Shown piece after piece: positions 45,235-56,096 of a stretch of DNA of 64,000 nt. A program made the translations under genes and the position numbers. Source of the DNA: Polytrichum commune (Eukaryota > Streptophyta > Polytrichopsida > Polytrichales > Polytrichaceae); contig OX485806.1 of assembly GCA_950295325.1 (NCBI GenBank), forward strand, positions 46,497,169-46,561,168, given 5' to 3'. The notes beneath the pieces were generated by a model that saw nothing but the letters and a program-made list of their open reading frames with translations, made no database searches and was not told the DNA's origin. The number at the start of each line of letters is the position of its first letter. The stretch's first letter is position 1.

Positions 45235-48069
45235 TAAGTTTAAATTCTTCACCAAGTCTTCATCTTCAACTGTCCACCCTGCTATCTTCTTCCCTTTAAC
45301 GGCTTCTGAGGCAAGGGTACGATCAATCTCTATCTCTCCTTCTTTTGCTTTGTAAAACTGGGAGGGATATACCGGTTTCTCCTCCATAGCTTCTTGTTCT
45401 TTCTTCGTTGTTTTTCTTGACCAAGGTTTCTCGGTTTCTCTTTTCCGTGCTCCAAGTTTCCCTGGTTCGTGGTGGGTATCAATCTTCACTGTGTTGCAGC
45501 TTGGTTCTCTTAGCTTTCTCAAGCTTTTCAAATCAAAGTTCCCCATGGGTAGAAGTTCTGGGAAGGCTTCATAGACTATCGCTTCTTCTTCATCGGACAA
45601 TCCCATTTCCCAGTCGTAGTCTTCCCAATTTAGGGGTCTTTTGGCCGGTGGTAGGGCCGGCGTTCTTTGGGTGCTTATCTCTACCTTGTTTCCTCCTTGC
45701 GTTAAGGTCAATTTGTTGAGGGGCCAATCATGTTGTGTTTGGGCCTCTTTTAACCATGGCCTCCCTAGCAAAAGGGAGTAACTGTCTTCGGTACTCACCA
45801 TGTCTATGATGGTGAGTGTCGTTCTAATCACGATGCCGCCAACATCCAGTCGTACGTCTCGGATGATTCCTTTGGGCATGACCTTCCTCTGGTCAACCAT
45901 CTTAATGGTAAATGGTGCGGGCTCTATCTTCTTGAGTCCTAATTTCTTCCTCAATGTGTCTGTGATGATGTTCACTCCTGATCCACCATCGATCAACGCG
46001 TTCGGTATTCGTTTATTCTTTACGATCACTGATATCATGGGCATTTCCTCATCGAATGCCTTTGCTGTCACTTGGTATGTAGAGGTCAGTTTCTCAGACG
46101 TTCCTTCTTGGCTGGTAAGGGCAGCCATTACCCGTTTCCTACAATAGGGGGCTATCTCTAGTAGTTGCCCTATTGAAATGTTGGCTCTTGTGTGATTCAT
46201 CACATTCTCTAAGATCTCATCTACCCTTGCCTGGGTAGTCTTTGGGACGCCTCCTTTCTCGGGGCTTCGTTCGTTAGGCTTCCCTGCCTCTTCTTCTTCT
46301 GGGTACCAAGGTGCGAACTCTTCTGGCGTGGGTAGAGCTTCGCCCTCTTCCTCCTGCATTTCCGTGATAGTTTTATTCACCTCCCGGTGGACTCTCCTAT
46401 CAGCTTCCCATTCATTGTTGTTGGCTCTTATCGGCCTTTCTTCTTTCTCCTTATCATCAATGTGTTCATCTTGCTCGAACACCTCCTCTTTGTCTTCATC
46501 GGGGTGTGCGTCCGGCTCGCGCACAACATCTCTCTCTTCATCAGAGTTCTCATCTCTTTGTTGGTGGTCTTCCTGCTCCTCAGAGCTGCCACTGCTCGAA
46601 TCGTCGTCATCATCATTATCGTCACTTTTGCTATCTTCCTTGCCTCCCTCGGCCGCAGCCCGTTGGGCTCTTGTCATCACACACACAGCAGGGGACACCA
46701 CGTTGGCTCCCACGCCTAGCTTAGCATTCCTGAATCCACTCAACTCCTGTTGGTGTTTGATAAAGTGCGGACAGTCCGTCTTCCGGTGTCCCTTTTGATG
46801 ACAGTAAAAACACTCGTCGGGGTTGCCATCTCGCTGAGGTACGCCAGTGTACCCAGTTCTCGGCGCTGCCTTGGTGTTGGTACTATCCATCAAGCTTCGG
46901 TTGTATTCATGGTTGATAGGTCCTCTGGGACCTCCTCGGTAGGGGTATCCATCTTCCCTCCGGTAATCTTGGCTCTTGTAGGGGTAGTAGCCTTCCCTCC
47001 TGAAGTCATCTATGTAGTTGTCATTGGGCCTATAGTATGACCGTTCTTCTCTGCGATATTCATTTCCCCAGTAGGGGCCTCCCGCCTCCCGCCGGTAATC
47101 GCCTTCCCTAAAGGGGGATCTCTCATCTCTTCTAAATTCTGTCCTTGGTTCAAACCGAACTGTTCTTTCATTTATTTCTCGCCTAGGAGTTATGGCTCCT
47201 GGCCTTCGATTAGATTGGGGTTGTATTTGGTTTACCCCATATCTTCTATCTCGGGGTCTCCGAGATTCATGCCGTTCGTAAACACACTCGCTAGTGTTGT
47301 GGGTTAAGCTGTTACAATTCGTACATTGTTTGATCTGACACTCTTGCACATAGTGTCCTTCATTTCGGCAGCGCCGACAAATTATGCCCGTTCTGAATTT
47401 CCGGCTTCCCAAAGCCAGTCCTTCTATCTCTTCTCTGAGAGTCTTGATGTCATCTTTGGTTGAGTCATTTCTTTTACTTTTTGTCTTTTTTTTTTTCTTT
47501 TTCCGTTCTTCTTCAGAATCATCGTTTGATTCATCGCTGTCACTCTCGTCATGGAATCTCCCTTTTCTCATTTGTCCTAGCTCCAATTTCCGAGCTGAGG
47601 CTTTGGCTTCGTCTAAGTCATCGGTTGGCATTAAATCGATGTGCTTGGCATACTCCTTTTTCAACCCATTGAGGAACCATGCTTTCTTGAATTGATTACT
47701 AGGCTGAGGGTGAATCTTTGATGATTCCACCATAACCCTTTCATAAAATTCTTCGACTGTCTCGTCTTTCTTTTGCTTGAGGGAGCCTAAGCTTTCAATG
47801 ACTTCTCCCTCTGATTTCTTTGATCTAAATCTCATAAGAAAGGCAGTTCCTAAAGTTGGCCAATCTGGAAAATGATTTGGGCCAAATTGGGAGTACCATT
47901 CTAATGCTCGCTTCTTCAAGGTGACTGGAAATAATTGCAACTTGATTGCATCTGTGTCTTCCTGGTTGGCAAGACACACATTGTTAAATTCTTGCATGTA
48001 AGTGTCGGGATCTGTCTTACCTTTGTAGGTCGGTAAGGGAACCTTTGTTCTCCGTTGTTGTGCAACCAT
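44860..48069 (-). pseudogene. G1 gag-protease fused in frame to a CACTA DUF4218 tail
   Basis: 1,069 residues. Residues about 10-165 form the capsid-like Retrotrans_gag region (RALEWYSQFGPNHFPDWPTL). Three CCHC zinc knuckles follow: 231-244 (CRRCRNEGHYVQEC), 249-262 (CTNCNSLTHNTSEC) and 420-433 (CFYCHQKGHRKTDC). Between the last two lies a Tyr/Arg-rich block of YRRE repeats (about 320-385). An acidic linker (480-545) precedes the aspartic protease, with ALIDGGSGVN (D694) and LLGRPW (767-772). At about residue 946 the sequence switches to DUF4218 of a CACTA transposase (RYMKTLKDYV, then EGSIAEGY) and runs 124 residues to the stop. Gag packages RNA and the protease cuts the polyprotein. The frame stays open upstream of the Met to 48312, so the true gag start was probably in the leader. 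Confidence 0.88.
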
Positions 48070-48317
48070 GTTGGCTGAATTGGGTGGGTTGTTTCCAACA
48101 CTGGGTGGATTATTTCTCTTGGCTGGTGGTGGGCTGACTCCGGTGTTAATTCCAAGGTTTTGGAATTGCTTAAGTTTCTCTTCAAACTTTCTTCGTAGTT
48201 CGTCAAATTCTTCTTGACTGATGGGTCTTTTTACTCCTAGGTCCGTGTTATCTTGTGTGCTCTCTCCGGAGAAGCCGGAGTCTTCAAAGCTAAATTGTTC
48301 TTCAAAATTTCGTCAAA
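48070..48317 (-). other. G1 gag N-terminal extension, cut by G2
   Basis: The gag frame is open from 48312 to 48070 on the minus strand (includes SFEDSGFSGE and EEFDELRRKFEEKLKQFQN), with an in-frame TGA at 48315-48313 right at the junction with the G2 LTR. The missing start probably lies beyond G2, at 57583 and higher, where the same strand reads YEQLQQEIEREEKNSRF. Confidence 0.6.
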
Positions 48318-48323
48318 GTAAAA

Positions 48324-49419
48324 AATGATCAAAAGTTTTATCTTGAGCCTTGGAGGTGCTCACCTACTCCCTTTCACATCACAATATAATCCTCACTCTC
48401 ATTTTTTTTTTTCTCCTTTGTGCTCATTGGCACCCTACGTGTTATGAGTGTGGGTGTGTGGGAAGCAAAAAAGGAGCACGTGTGTGTGCAAGGTCTCAAG
48501 GTGAAGAACCAAGACTAATTAGCCTTGAAGTTAGTTGATATTTGTTAGGAGTAGTCTTTGGTTTGAGGCATTTAGAGCTTAGCTCGTTGTGTTCAACTTA
48601 TAGAATTTAGACTTATATCATTTAAATTTATAGTGTTTAGAATTATGACATTTAGAATTGTAGCATCTAGATTCATGTTAGATTTAAAGCATTCAACCTT
48701 GTAGGCTTTAAGGCGGAGGCCACTTAGGCTAGCTGTTGGTTTGAAGTTGGAGGCAGTTAGGCTTAGCGGTTGGGTTGAAAAGGGAGGCTAGTTAGGCCTA
48801 GCGGCTGGGTTAAGTAGAGCCAGTTAGATTTAGCGAATGGATTAAGGAGGAATCTAGTTCCAACTAGTTGTGCACTCCCGAGTCTAAGCTAGATCGACAA
48901 GCTAAGTTACTACTAGTTAGTGAGGATGGTTAATTAGACTAATTAGTTAGGCTAGAGGGTTAGGCTAGTTGGGTTATGCTAGTTGGTTTAGTGGTTGCAT
49001 TATGATATGAAGTTGGGAAGGATTTGTGAGGGACTTGTGGAAGAGGAGGTAATGTTAAGTTATATAAGTGTTTTTCAACACTTGTATTAAAACTTATGTG
49101 CCTCATGCAATCAACACATCATAGCCTCAACGAGGTGTCATGCACCAGTGAATAATCGACAGCCAGAACCAAAATTGCAAGGGGAAAATCATTGAAGGCA
49201 TGCGTGGCAAAGGCAGTGGGGTGGACTCTGGAAAAAACCAAGGATGTGTCTATGCACGAGGTTCACACTAATAAAATTTCATGATTTGAATTAAGTTAGA
49301 AACTCATCATCAAGGTAGAATGTACATCCCATGTTACTACAAGTTGTTATGTTACACATGTGATCTCCAAACCTATTACCCGGACTAGGACGCTTAAAGG
49401 TGTTAGGTTTGGCCTCACA
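48324..49419 (+). mobile_element. G2 5' LTR, truncated at its 5' end
   Basis: Nearly identical to 56487-57582; by eye about eight to ten single-base changes were noticed over about 1.1 kb. The right edge ends GGCCTCACA at 49419 and a primer-binding site follows. About 390 bp of the LTR start, present in the 3' copy, are missing here. A frame of 62 residues at 48350-48538 (and its copy at 56484-56681) is LTR sequence, not a gene. Confidence 0.85.
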
Positions 49420-49423
49420 TAAA

Positions 49424-49441
49424 TGGTGCGTCCGCCGGGAG
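49424..49441 (+). promoter_or_regulatory. G2 primer-binding site, tRNA-Gly-like
   Basis: TGGTGCGTCCGCCGGGAG lies four bases after the LTR end. It is complementary, with about one mismatch, to the 3' end of plant tRNA-Gly(UCC) as I remember it (CCCGGCAGACGCA plus CCA). This site fixes G2 in plus orientation. Confidence 0.6.
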
Positions 49442-50312
49442 CGAAGCGGAAACTAGAAGGAAGACTTGGAGGCAACTAGAAGACTTGGAAGGCGATTAGG
49501 AAGACTTGGAGTTAGACACGAGTATGGAAGGAGTGCTCGAGGGAGGTGAGTATTTCTTGTTTAAATTTTGATTGGGTAGTGTAGTTGTTTTTTCATTGGA
49601 ATGAATTGCAGTTGATTTATGCAAATTCATTTATGGATGGAGCGCAGCTAAGGTATATGCTAAACTCTCCTGGGATGGTATAACAAGATCACACTAATAG
49701 AATTCGAATTAGTTCACTAAGAGTTAGAGGGATAATTAAATTTTAGGAAATCCAACTTTGACATTCACCTCGGGGTGAGTGTCTAAGTTCTTGACTAGGG
49801 GTTGTTACTTTTGAATTACGATTGCTAGGCTGGTTATTGTGTTGTATCAAACATGGTCAAGTGCGAGTGCTAATTTACAGGAGGAAGCGAATTGCTTGAG
49901 GTAAGCACAGTTTTTAAAGTGAAAATACTAATTAATTAAGGAAGGATTTTCGTACTCGTGTTTGTTGTTATCCGTTATAGAGGGTAATTTCCGAATCATA
50001 GTATCATGTTGAGGACAAAAAGGTGATGCCTCGGTCCTTAATGTGGTGCATGACAGAGGTCAGCCCCTCACTCTCGGTATCGTGGTTAGTGTCAATTCAA
50101 GGAATGACACGGAAGTGATTCTCCGGCTTGACTAAGAATTGACACGAACATGCCTATCCCATGTTTCGGATTTTGCACTTAAGTGGGCTTGCAGGATCTC
50201 TTTCCTCACCTCCATAATTTTTTAAGTCACACCAAGAAAAGTGATAACATTGAAGAGTGAAGTCGGTGAGAAGTGTGTTTGGTCAAGTAAGGGTTGATCG
50301 ATTCCTCATGGA
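49442..50312 (+). other. G2 leader
   Basis: Non-coding sequence between primer-binding site and gag. It begins purine-rich (GAAGACTTGGAG repeated at about 49463-49515). No frame of note. Confidence 0.5.
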
Positions 50313-51897
50313 ATGCAATGTAAAACTCGATCCCAAAAATCAAGTTTGACATTAGGATTAGAAAGATCTAGATGTGAGAGGACATCATCTAAAATTAGCG
50401 AAGGATTAGAAGAAGTGGATGTTAGAATAGAAAATTGTTTGAACGTTGAGCCTAGATCATTGTTAGATACATTAGAATCGGAGGAAGAGGTTATTCCTTC
50501 CAAGTTGAGTGATGAAACTTCATCAAAAAATAGCGTGCTTGGGGAAGAAGTTCCAATAAACGTTGATAGGGGGTTACAGGGGAGCGCACCGGCCACCATG
50601 GATCATGATCGAGGGACGAATCCACCACCCATACCTCCTATACCACCCATTGATCCATTGGTTAGGCCGAGAGGCTTACCAATCGTGGTTCCACAAAACT
50701 TACAAGCGGTGGACATGCCTTCCCACCTCCCTAAGTTATGGAACATAATCGTTTTATGGAACTAAGGATGAGGATCCTTATAGGCATATGGAGAGGTACA
50801 TGGAAAAGTTAGCTAACTCACTCATGACTAATCCGGGGTATTGGCTAGTATGGTTCCCCACCACTTTAGAGGGGGAGGCTTATGAATCGTATAGGGATCA
50901 TGCCGAGGGACATTTTAGAGGATGGGACCAATTGCAAAGGGAGTTCTTGAATGAGTTCCGTCCGGAGGTTGGTCAAAGCACGGCGTTGAGGGTATTGGTT
51001 TCAATCAAGCAAGATAGGGAAGAGGAAATTTCGGCCTACATTATGAGGTTTGATTTAGTGTGTATACAATTTGTGGGAACCATGCTAAGTGATGACACAC
51101 TAAGGCAATTATTTCTTCAAGGATTCTTTAAGTCGGGAACAATTAGGGGAGTTCTTGAGAGAAATCCTCACACATTAACGGATGCCAAGAGGGCAGCTAG
51201 GGAAATAGAGAGTTTGGATAAAGATCACGAGAGATTATGGAGAAGGGAAGATTAATTGATACCTCAATTCATTCCCATTCGACCTAGGGTGGTCACGGGA
51301 GAACCGGTTAAGTATGAGAGTCAAGTTCCTTATGCTATGGTCGAAATTGATCCACGTCCTTTAGCGGTTAGAGAACCGGTGCCACTTCTAGCATTACCGG
51401 CCCCTAGAGCGGATCCTCACCTTGTGGAAGTCGAGAGAATGTTAGGTGCTAGTCAATTGGGATTTCAAGAGGCGATGATCAAAAAAATGCAAAGCCTCAC
51501 GGATCAAATGTCTTTGATGATCAAGAGTCAACAACCGGGACCCCCTCCCCCAATTGAGTCGGGTAGACATTCGTTGGGTTTATGGTGCGTGCAATGTGGT
51601 CAACCGGGCCACACTCGTCAATTTTGTAGAAGTGGACAAAACCGTGATCAACGAAGAAACGGTGGTCCACCTCCACAAAATCAACGAGTCCAAACACAAC
51701 CTCAATATGGTCAAGGAAACAATAGGGGTCCTCCTCCTAGGGGTCAAGTTGGTCAAGATAATGAGAAGATTGAGTTCCATCCATTTTGTGAAAGGTGGCA
51801 TGCCCAAGGTCAATGTTGGTCCGAAGGGCAAGGTTATGGTTGTAGTAATTGTGGTGGAAATCATCTTTCGGACGAATGTCATCAACCGGACGTCTAA
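50313..51897 (+). pseudogene. G2 gag, frameshifted and with stop codons
   Basis: An N-terminal acidic/proline part (50313-50750, ending near PPIPPIPPIDPL and PSHLPKLW) joins the gag core by one frameshift near 50750. The core begins FYGTKDEDPYRH and MERYMEKL and holds WFPTTLEGEAYESY and RGWDQLQREFLNEF, the usual Retrotrans_gag pattern. A TAA at 51253-51255 interrupts the frame. Beyond it are a CCHC knuckle (CVQCGQPGHTRQFC) and a second Cys/His cluster (CSNCGGNHLSDEC), then a TAA at 51895. Gag would form the particle and bind RNA. Three lesions make this copy inactive, although the LTRs are almost identical, so the lesions are recent or the element was mobilised in trans. Confidence 0.82.
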
Positions 51898-52023
51898 TTC
51901 TCAAGACGTTAGATTTATGGATGGTGTGATGGATGTTCATTATGATGACACGCTTCTTTTCCCAATGGGATTGGAGAGGAGCAAGGTCAATGGCCTCCAC
52001 ACACCAATGCCATCACTTATAAA

Positions 52024-53175
52024 TTGAGGAGTCTAGATGATGAAGTCATTCGTGAAGCACCGGCGTTGGCGGTCACAACTAGAGCTATGAGAGAGAAGAA
52101 TCCATTAAAGGTAGGAGTGGAGGATCAAGAGGAAAATATTGATATGTCCAAATTAGATGAGATGGATAGGGTGGCTAAGAGGATCACTAAGGAGTTGGAA
52201 AAGGAGAATGTAATTCTCCATGATAAGAAGATGCCTAACGTCGTTCATGATCTAGACGGTAGTGATATGGGAGAATGGGAAGGACCGGACATTCCTTTGG
52301 ATGAGTTTGATGGTGTCAGCAATGCAAAAGTGGAGAAATCAAGTGGTTATGATTTGTGGGCCGACCTTAGTTCGCTCAAGGCGGACATAACCTTTGGGCA
52401 ATTATTGGAAATTTCACCCGTCGCACGGAAGACTATCAAGGATGGCATGCCTGTCAATTGGAGAATTAGAAAAGTGAAGACTAGAGTGGCCGCTAGAATT
52501 CAATCACAAGGAGGTCGAGATGTGAAGGCCATAGAGATAGAGGTCAACATATTAGACAAGGTGGTCCCAAATGTGCTAGTGGATGGAGGTAGTAGTTTGA
52601 ACATTTTGCCGGAACACACTATGAAGAAATTGGGTTTTGGTCTTACGGGTCCTTCGCCCTTGATTATAAACATGGCAAATCACAGCTCAACCACACCTTT
52701 GAGAATGATTAAGGATTGTAGGATGACTACCGAGGGAGAGGAGTATTTAGTTATTTTTCATGTGATTAAGATGCATTCCAACAAGGACTCATTCCCCATC
52801 TTATTGGGAAGACCTTGGTTGAGAATGGCCGATGCCATAGTAGATTGGGGAGGTGCGAAGCCATCCATTACTTATGGTCCTAAGGATAATCGAGTCAAAG
52901 TGTCAATTGGGTCATTAGAAGGGTGGATGAAGAAGGAATTGTACCTACCATTGGAAGAGGAAGACCTTGACAAAATCAATGATGAAGGAGGGGAGGCTCT
53001 AGTCGGAGTTGTTCATCCTGGAAGTCACAACACCATCACGGACTCGGGTTCGGGAAGTTTAGGTCCTAGGTTCTACAATTATGGAGATAATGGGGAGTAT
53101 GCACAATGGTTAAGGGAATATCCCGAGTCGGAGATCGATATATTGGTGACATCTCAAACTCCAATCGGTACGTGA
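52024..53175 (+). CDS. G2 aspartic protease region
   Basis: 383 residues in the same frame as the gag core. Residues about 110-130 hold SLKADITFGQLLEISP, which is also found before the protease of G1 (ISIGQLLEIAP). The catalytic motif is VLVDGGSSLNIL and the flap-distal motif is ILLGRPW, as in plant gypsy proteases. Asp-Gly-Gly replaces the textbook Asp-Thr/Ser-Gly in both G1 and G2. The protein ends QTPIGT and the frame closes. No reverse transcriptase, RNase H or integrase follows on this strand, so G2 looks non-autonomous (gag plus protease only). Confidence 0.85.
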   Translation: MRSLDDEVIREAPALAVTTRAMREKNPLKVGVEDQEENIDMSKLDEMDRVAKRITKELEKENVILHDKKMPNVVHDLDGSDMGEWEGPDIPLDEFDGVSNAKVEKSSGYDLWADLSSLKADITFGQLLEISPVARKTIKDGMPVNWRIRKVKTRVAARIQSQGGRDVKAIEIEVNILDKVVPNVLVDGGSSLNILPEHTMKKLGFGLTGPSPLIINMANHSSTTPLRMIKDCRMTTEGEEYLVIFHVIKMHSNKDSFPILLGRPWLRMADAIVDWGGAKPSITYGPKDNRVKVSIGSLEGWMKKELYLPLEEEDLDKINDEGGEALVGVVHPGSHNTITDSGSGSLGPRFYNYGDNGEYAQWLREYPESEIDILVTSQTPIGT

Positions 53176-53798
53176 AACTAATCCGCCTTTCTTCAAAACT
53201 TCTTCACGTTTGATCGATGTATATTCGGTTCATACATACCATTAAGTCAAGAAATCGTTTGGTGCTAATCCATTCTTCCGCTTTGTTAGATTCTTTGTTG
53301 TAATCGGGATATTCCCACGGCCAACTTGATATTAGTTCCTTTTGGTCGTTCACTATCTTCTCCTTTGATTTAATGTTCCAATTTTGTTTGTTGTTCATTG
53401 GAAATTTCTCCCGTTGTGTGCCACAATTTGTAAAGTAGGGACTCCTCAATCTCCACTTGATAGAATTTCTCTTGAGTTTCGGTCTCCTTGAATATCGCCT
53501 CGCAAAAAATGATGAAGTTTAATTCATTCAACGCATCACGTATCTCTCGGTCGTCTTCCGTATGTCTCTTCTCATTTGACATTCTTACTAGTAAGGCGCA
53601 TTATCTCCGAATCGTGTTAAGTTCCATTTGGTAGATATAACGTTGCGGTTATCCGCTCTTCTTGGCGTAATTCTCCACGTGCTTAGTTAACGCATTCGCC
53701 AAGAACCTCCGCTTTTGTCATTTTCACACTTAAAACACCGAGACACATTAAATCACCCTTTCATATTTAAATTACGAAAACACATTAATGGGAAGAAT
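53176..53798 (-). mobile_element. Leader and gag start of another minus-strand gypsy element (LB-2 internal)
   Basis: This reads on the minus strand from a primer-binding-like site at 53815. The frame 53582-53370 (70 residues, SNEKRHTEDDREIRDALN at its start) is close behind the leader, and coding character continues for a short way with stops. It runs into the end of the G2 protease gene at about 53176 without an LTR edge. It is a truncated piece of the element whose 5' LTR is at 53819-55435. Confidence 0.5.
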
Positions 53799-53815
53799 CC
53801 CCAGCATGGTCGCCA
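53799..53815 (-). promoter_or_regulatory. Primer-binding-like site next to LB-2
   Basis: TGGCGACCATGCTGGGG on the minus strand, four bases after the LTR end TGCATCA. Near-identical strings stand at 57758 (TGGTGACCATGTTGGGG) and 56092 (TGGCGACCATCGGGGG). It resembles the TGGCGACTC...TGGGGA sites of Tat/Ogre-type elements. I do not name the tRNA. Confidence 0.6.
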
Positions 53816-53818
53816 AAA

Positions 53819-55435
53819 TGATGCATCCCGTGGGTCGTTCCCTTGCAATTTAGCTCAAGAAGACTCAGGGTAAGACATCACATAAATTTATATTCGCTTG
53901 AGAACTACTGTGCCTCATTAATATGTTCGGTCTCGAATTAATAATCCCTCTCTTCTCCTTATGATATGAATATAATTATTGGAATGGACACAATCTCGTT
54001 ATCTTAATTCTTACTCTCAATGTAAGACATCATTGATAATAAGAACCATTAGATTTAAAGAAAGCTTCAAGAGGTGTAACAATATCCTTGATAATAATAT
54101 AGTGTTCAATAAGTTGTATGAATTCTTAAGGTTAGTAGTTCATAAACATTAATCACACAATTGATAGTAATCTTATAATGATGAAGAAGATCTAATATTC
54201 TTGAGTCTTCCTTTTTAAGCTCAAATGTTACTACTTATAATATTGTAACTTGACATGTATGCATATAGTAGTTATAATTTCGTGAACACATCATGGATTG
54301 TTTTGCAATGTCACGTTTAACTTCAAAGTGTTTTAATGACAAGAATAATTATAACTCTCTCTTGAGGTTTATTCAAGAGAAAAAACTCCTCTTTGATTGT
54401 TAATGACATCCAACAACTCACAAAGTATCTTAAAAGAAAAAACACTTTTACTACAAAGTGTTTCTTGATGACGAGAAGATTAGAACATCATTCTTACATG
54501 ACTCTCTTGAGTGTTTGTTCAAGAGAGACAACTCTTTCAACTTATAATGACATCCAACAACTCACAAAGAATCTCGAAAGAGAAAGAAATTCCAATTGGA
54601 TATCAATTGTTATAAGTAATTTATCAATATTACTTCATTCATATAGATTCAAACTTTGATGTAAATTTATGTCTTCATCACTCTTGTTAATCATAAAATA
54701 AGTTCGATATTCGAACATATGTTATATAATATAATATGCATAATACTTGTAAGTCAATTATGTAGTTTATGATAATAAGTTCCTCCTCTTTTGAAGGAGT
54801 TTGTAATCGTTAAGAAGTTTCACTTAAATTATCCATAACATGCATATAATTCTTCAAACATACAATCACATGTATATTTATAATTCCCTTTTGAGAAGTT
54901 CAATGATAAGTTCCACTTTTGAGAATCAATCGTAATTCCGACGTTCAAATTGACGTTACTACTTATAACAACTCCTCTCAAAGTTCCATTGATACTCCAA
55001 CTATTTTTGAGCGCTTTGTTCTCAGCCTCGCACTAATACTTTGAGTTATTTCTCAAAGCACCTCCTCTCCTCTCGTTTATCAATCTCTTGAGTCACAAGT
55101 ACCAATTGACAATTCGTAGTTCAATTTGAGGAGAAAAAAAAATCACACACACATTTGTGAAAAAAATAATATATTGCAAAAGGGCTCCGAGAGGAGAGAT
55201 ACAAAAGGAACTCAAATTTAAAATAATTTCGTTGTGTAGAAAATGAGGTGTAAGTCTCCTAATTTGCTTCCCTTATATAGTTTTTTCTATCTATCTTAAC
55301 ATCTATATTAAGAGTGGTTGTTAACTCCACTTCCTTAGATAACTAACTATCTCCGATATATGTAGATGCTATCTATCATAAACGATTATAACCGTTTTTT
55401 CCTCTCTAATGTTCATATCTCTAAGATTCTACTAT
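53819..55435 (-). mobile_element. LTR copy LB-2
   Basis: Direct repeat of 26068-27735 (LB-1), starting with the same terminus on the plus strand (TGATGCATCCCG). The minus-strand TATA box TATATAAG lies at 55279-55272. The same internal duplication is present (54320-54425 and 54455-54570). It is followed on the minus strand by a primer-binding-like site, so this one is a 5' LTR. Past 55435 it stops matching LB-1. Confidence 0.7.
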
Positions 55436-55791
55436 ATCCTCATTGTGGCTATATCACAAATCATTTATGAGATTTAAATCAAATCTTCATATTTGATTGA
55501 TTCCAATGATTTGTATTTAAAACATACTAGTAGAATCTAACTTTGTCCTATAGGTTTCTTAGTACCTTCATAATGCCTTTCATATTTCAATATTCCTATA
55601 TGTTGCATAATCATGCTCTTCAAAAATCCTACATTCCTATATACTCCGTAATCATACCTCTTCAATAGTCCTTTAAATCCAAAACCTTACATTCTTATAT
55701 ACTCCATAATGCTTAATACTAAATCCTTTATACTAATATAATAGCCTTCTACTTAATTCCTAAGTTCTCCTTCACTAAAACTCTGATTGTC
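55436..55791. other. AT-rich continuation, possibly U3 of LB-2
   Basis: No gene. Repeated phrases such as CCTATATACTCC and CTTCAATAGTCC suggest degenerate short repeats. It may be the U3 part of LB-2 that differs from LB-1. Confidence 0.35.
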
Positions 55792-56096
55792 CTATACCCG
55801 TGGGTAAGGGACCCTATAACCGTGTGACTTCCTTGTATTTCCGTGACAGTGGACCTTATCACTGTGGCCGAGGTTCGGAGAGCTCTCTTCGGTGTTTCCC
55901 TTGGTGTTCTTCTTTGTGAATCCTTTCATGTTCTTGCATGCTTGGTGTAGATCGAGATTCAATGGGTATTTTCTCACTTTCACTTGTTTTTCATTGATGT
56001 CTTCAACAGGAGCAGATGTAAGGAGTACAAAGAATGAATCGGCACTTACCTTCGGAGCAAGAGATTCGGGATGTATCCCCCGATGGTCGCCAATAA
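55792..56096 (-). other. Gypsy leader fragment with a primer-binding-like site, abutting the G2 3' LTR
   Basis: On the minus strand, TGGCGACCATCGGGGG begins four bases from the LTR edge at 56097. An open frame without Met bias runs on to 55792 (contains LTSAPVEDINEKQVKVRKY). This is the layout of a 5' leader of a minus-strand element whose LTR would be the one at 56097-57582. That conflicts with the plus orientation shown by the primer-binding site after the left copy. Confidence 0.45.

Noticed and set aside
46328-46798. Plus-strand Ser-rich frame of 156 residues
   Set aside because: Mirror of the acidic gag linker coded on the other strand.
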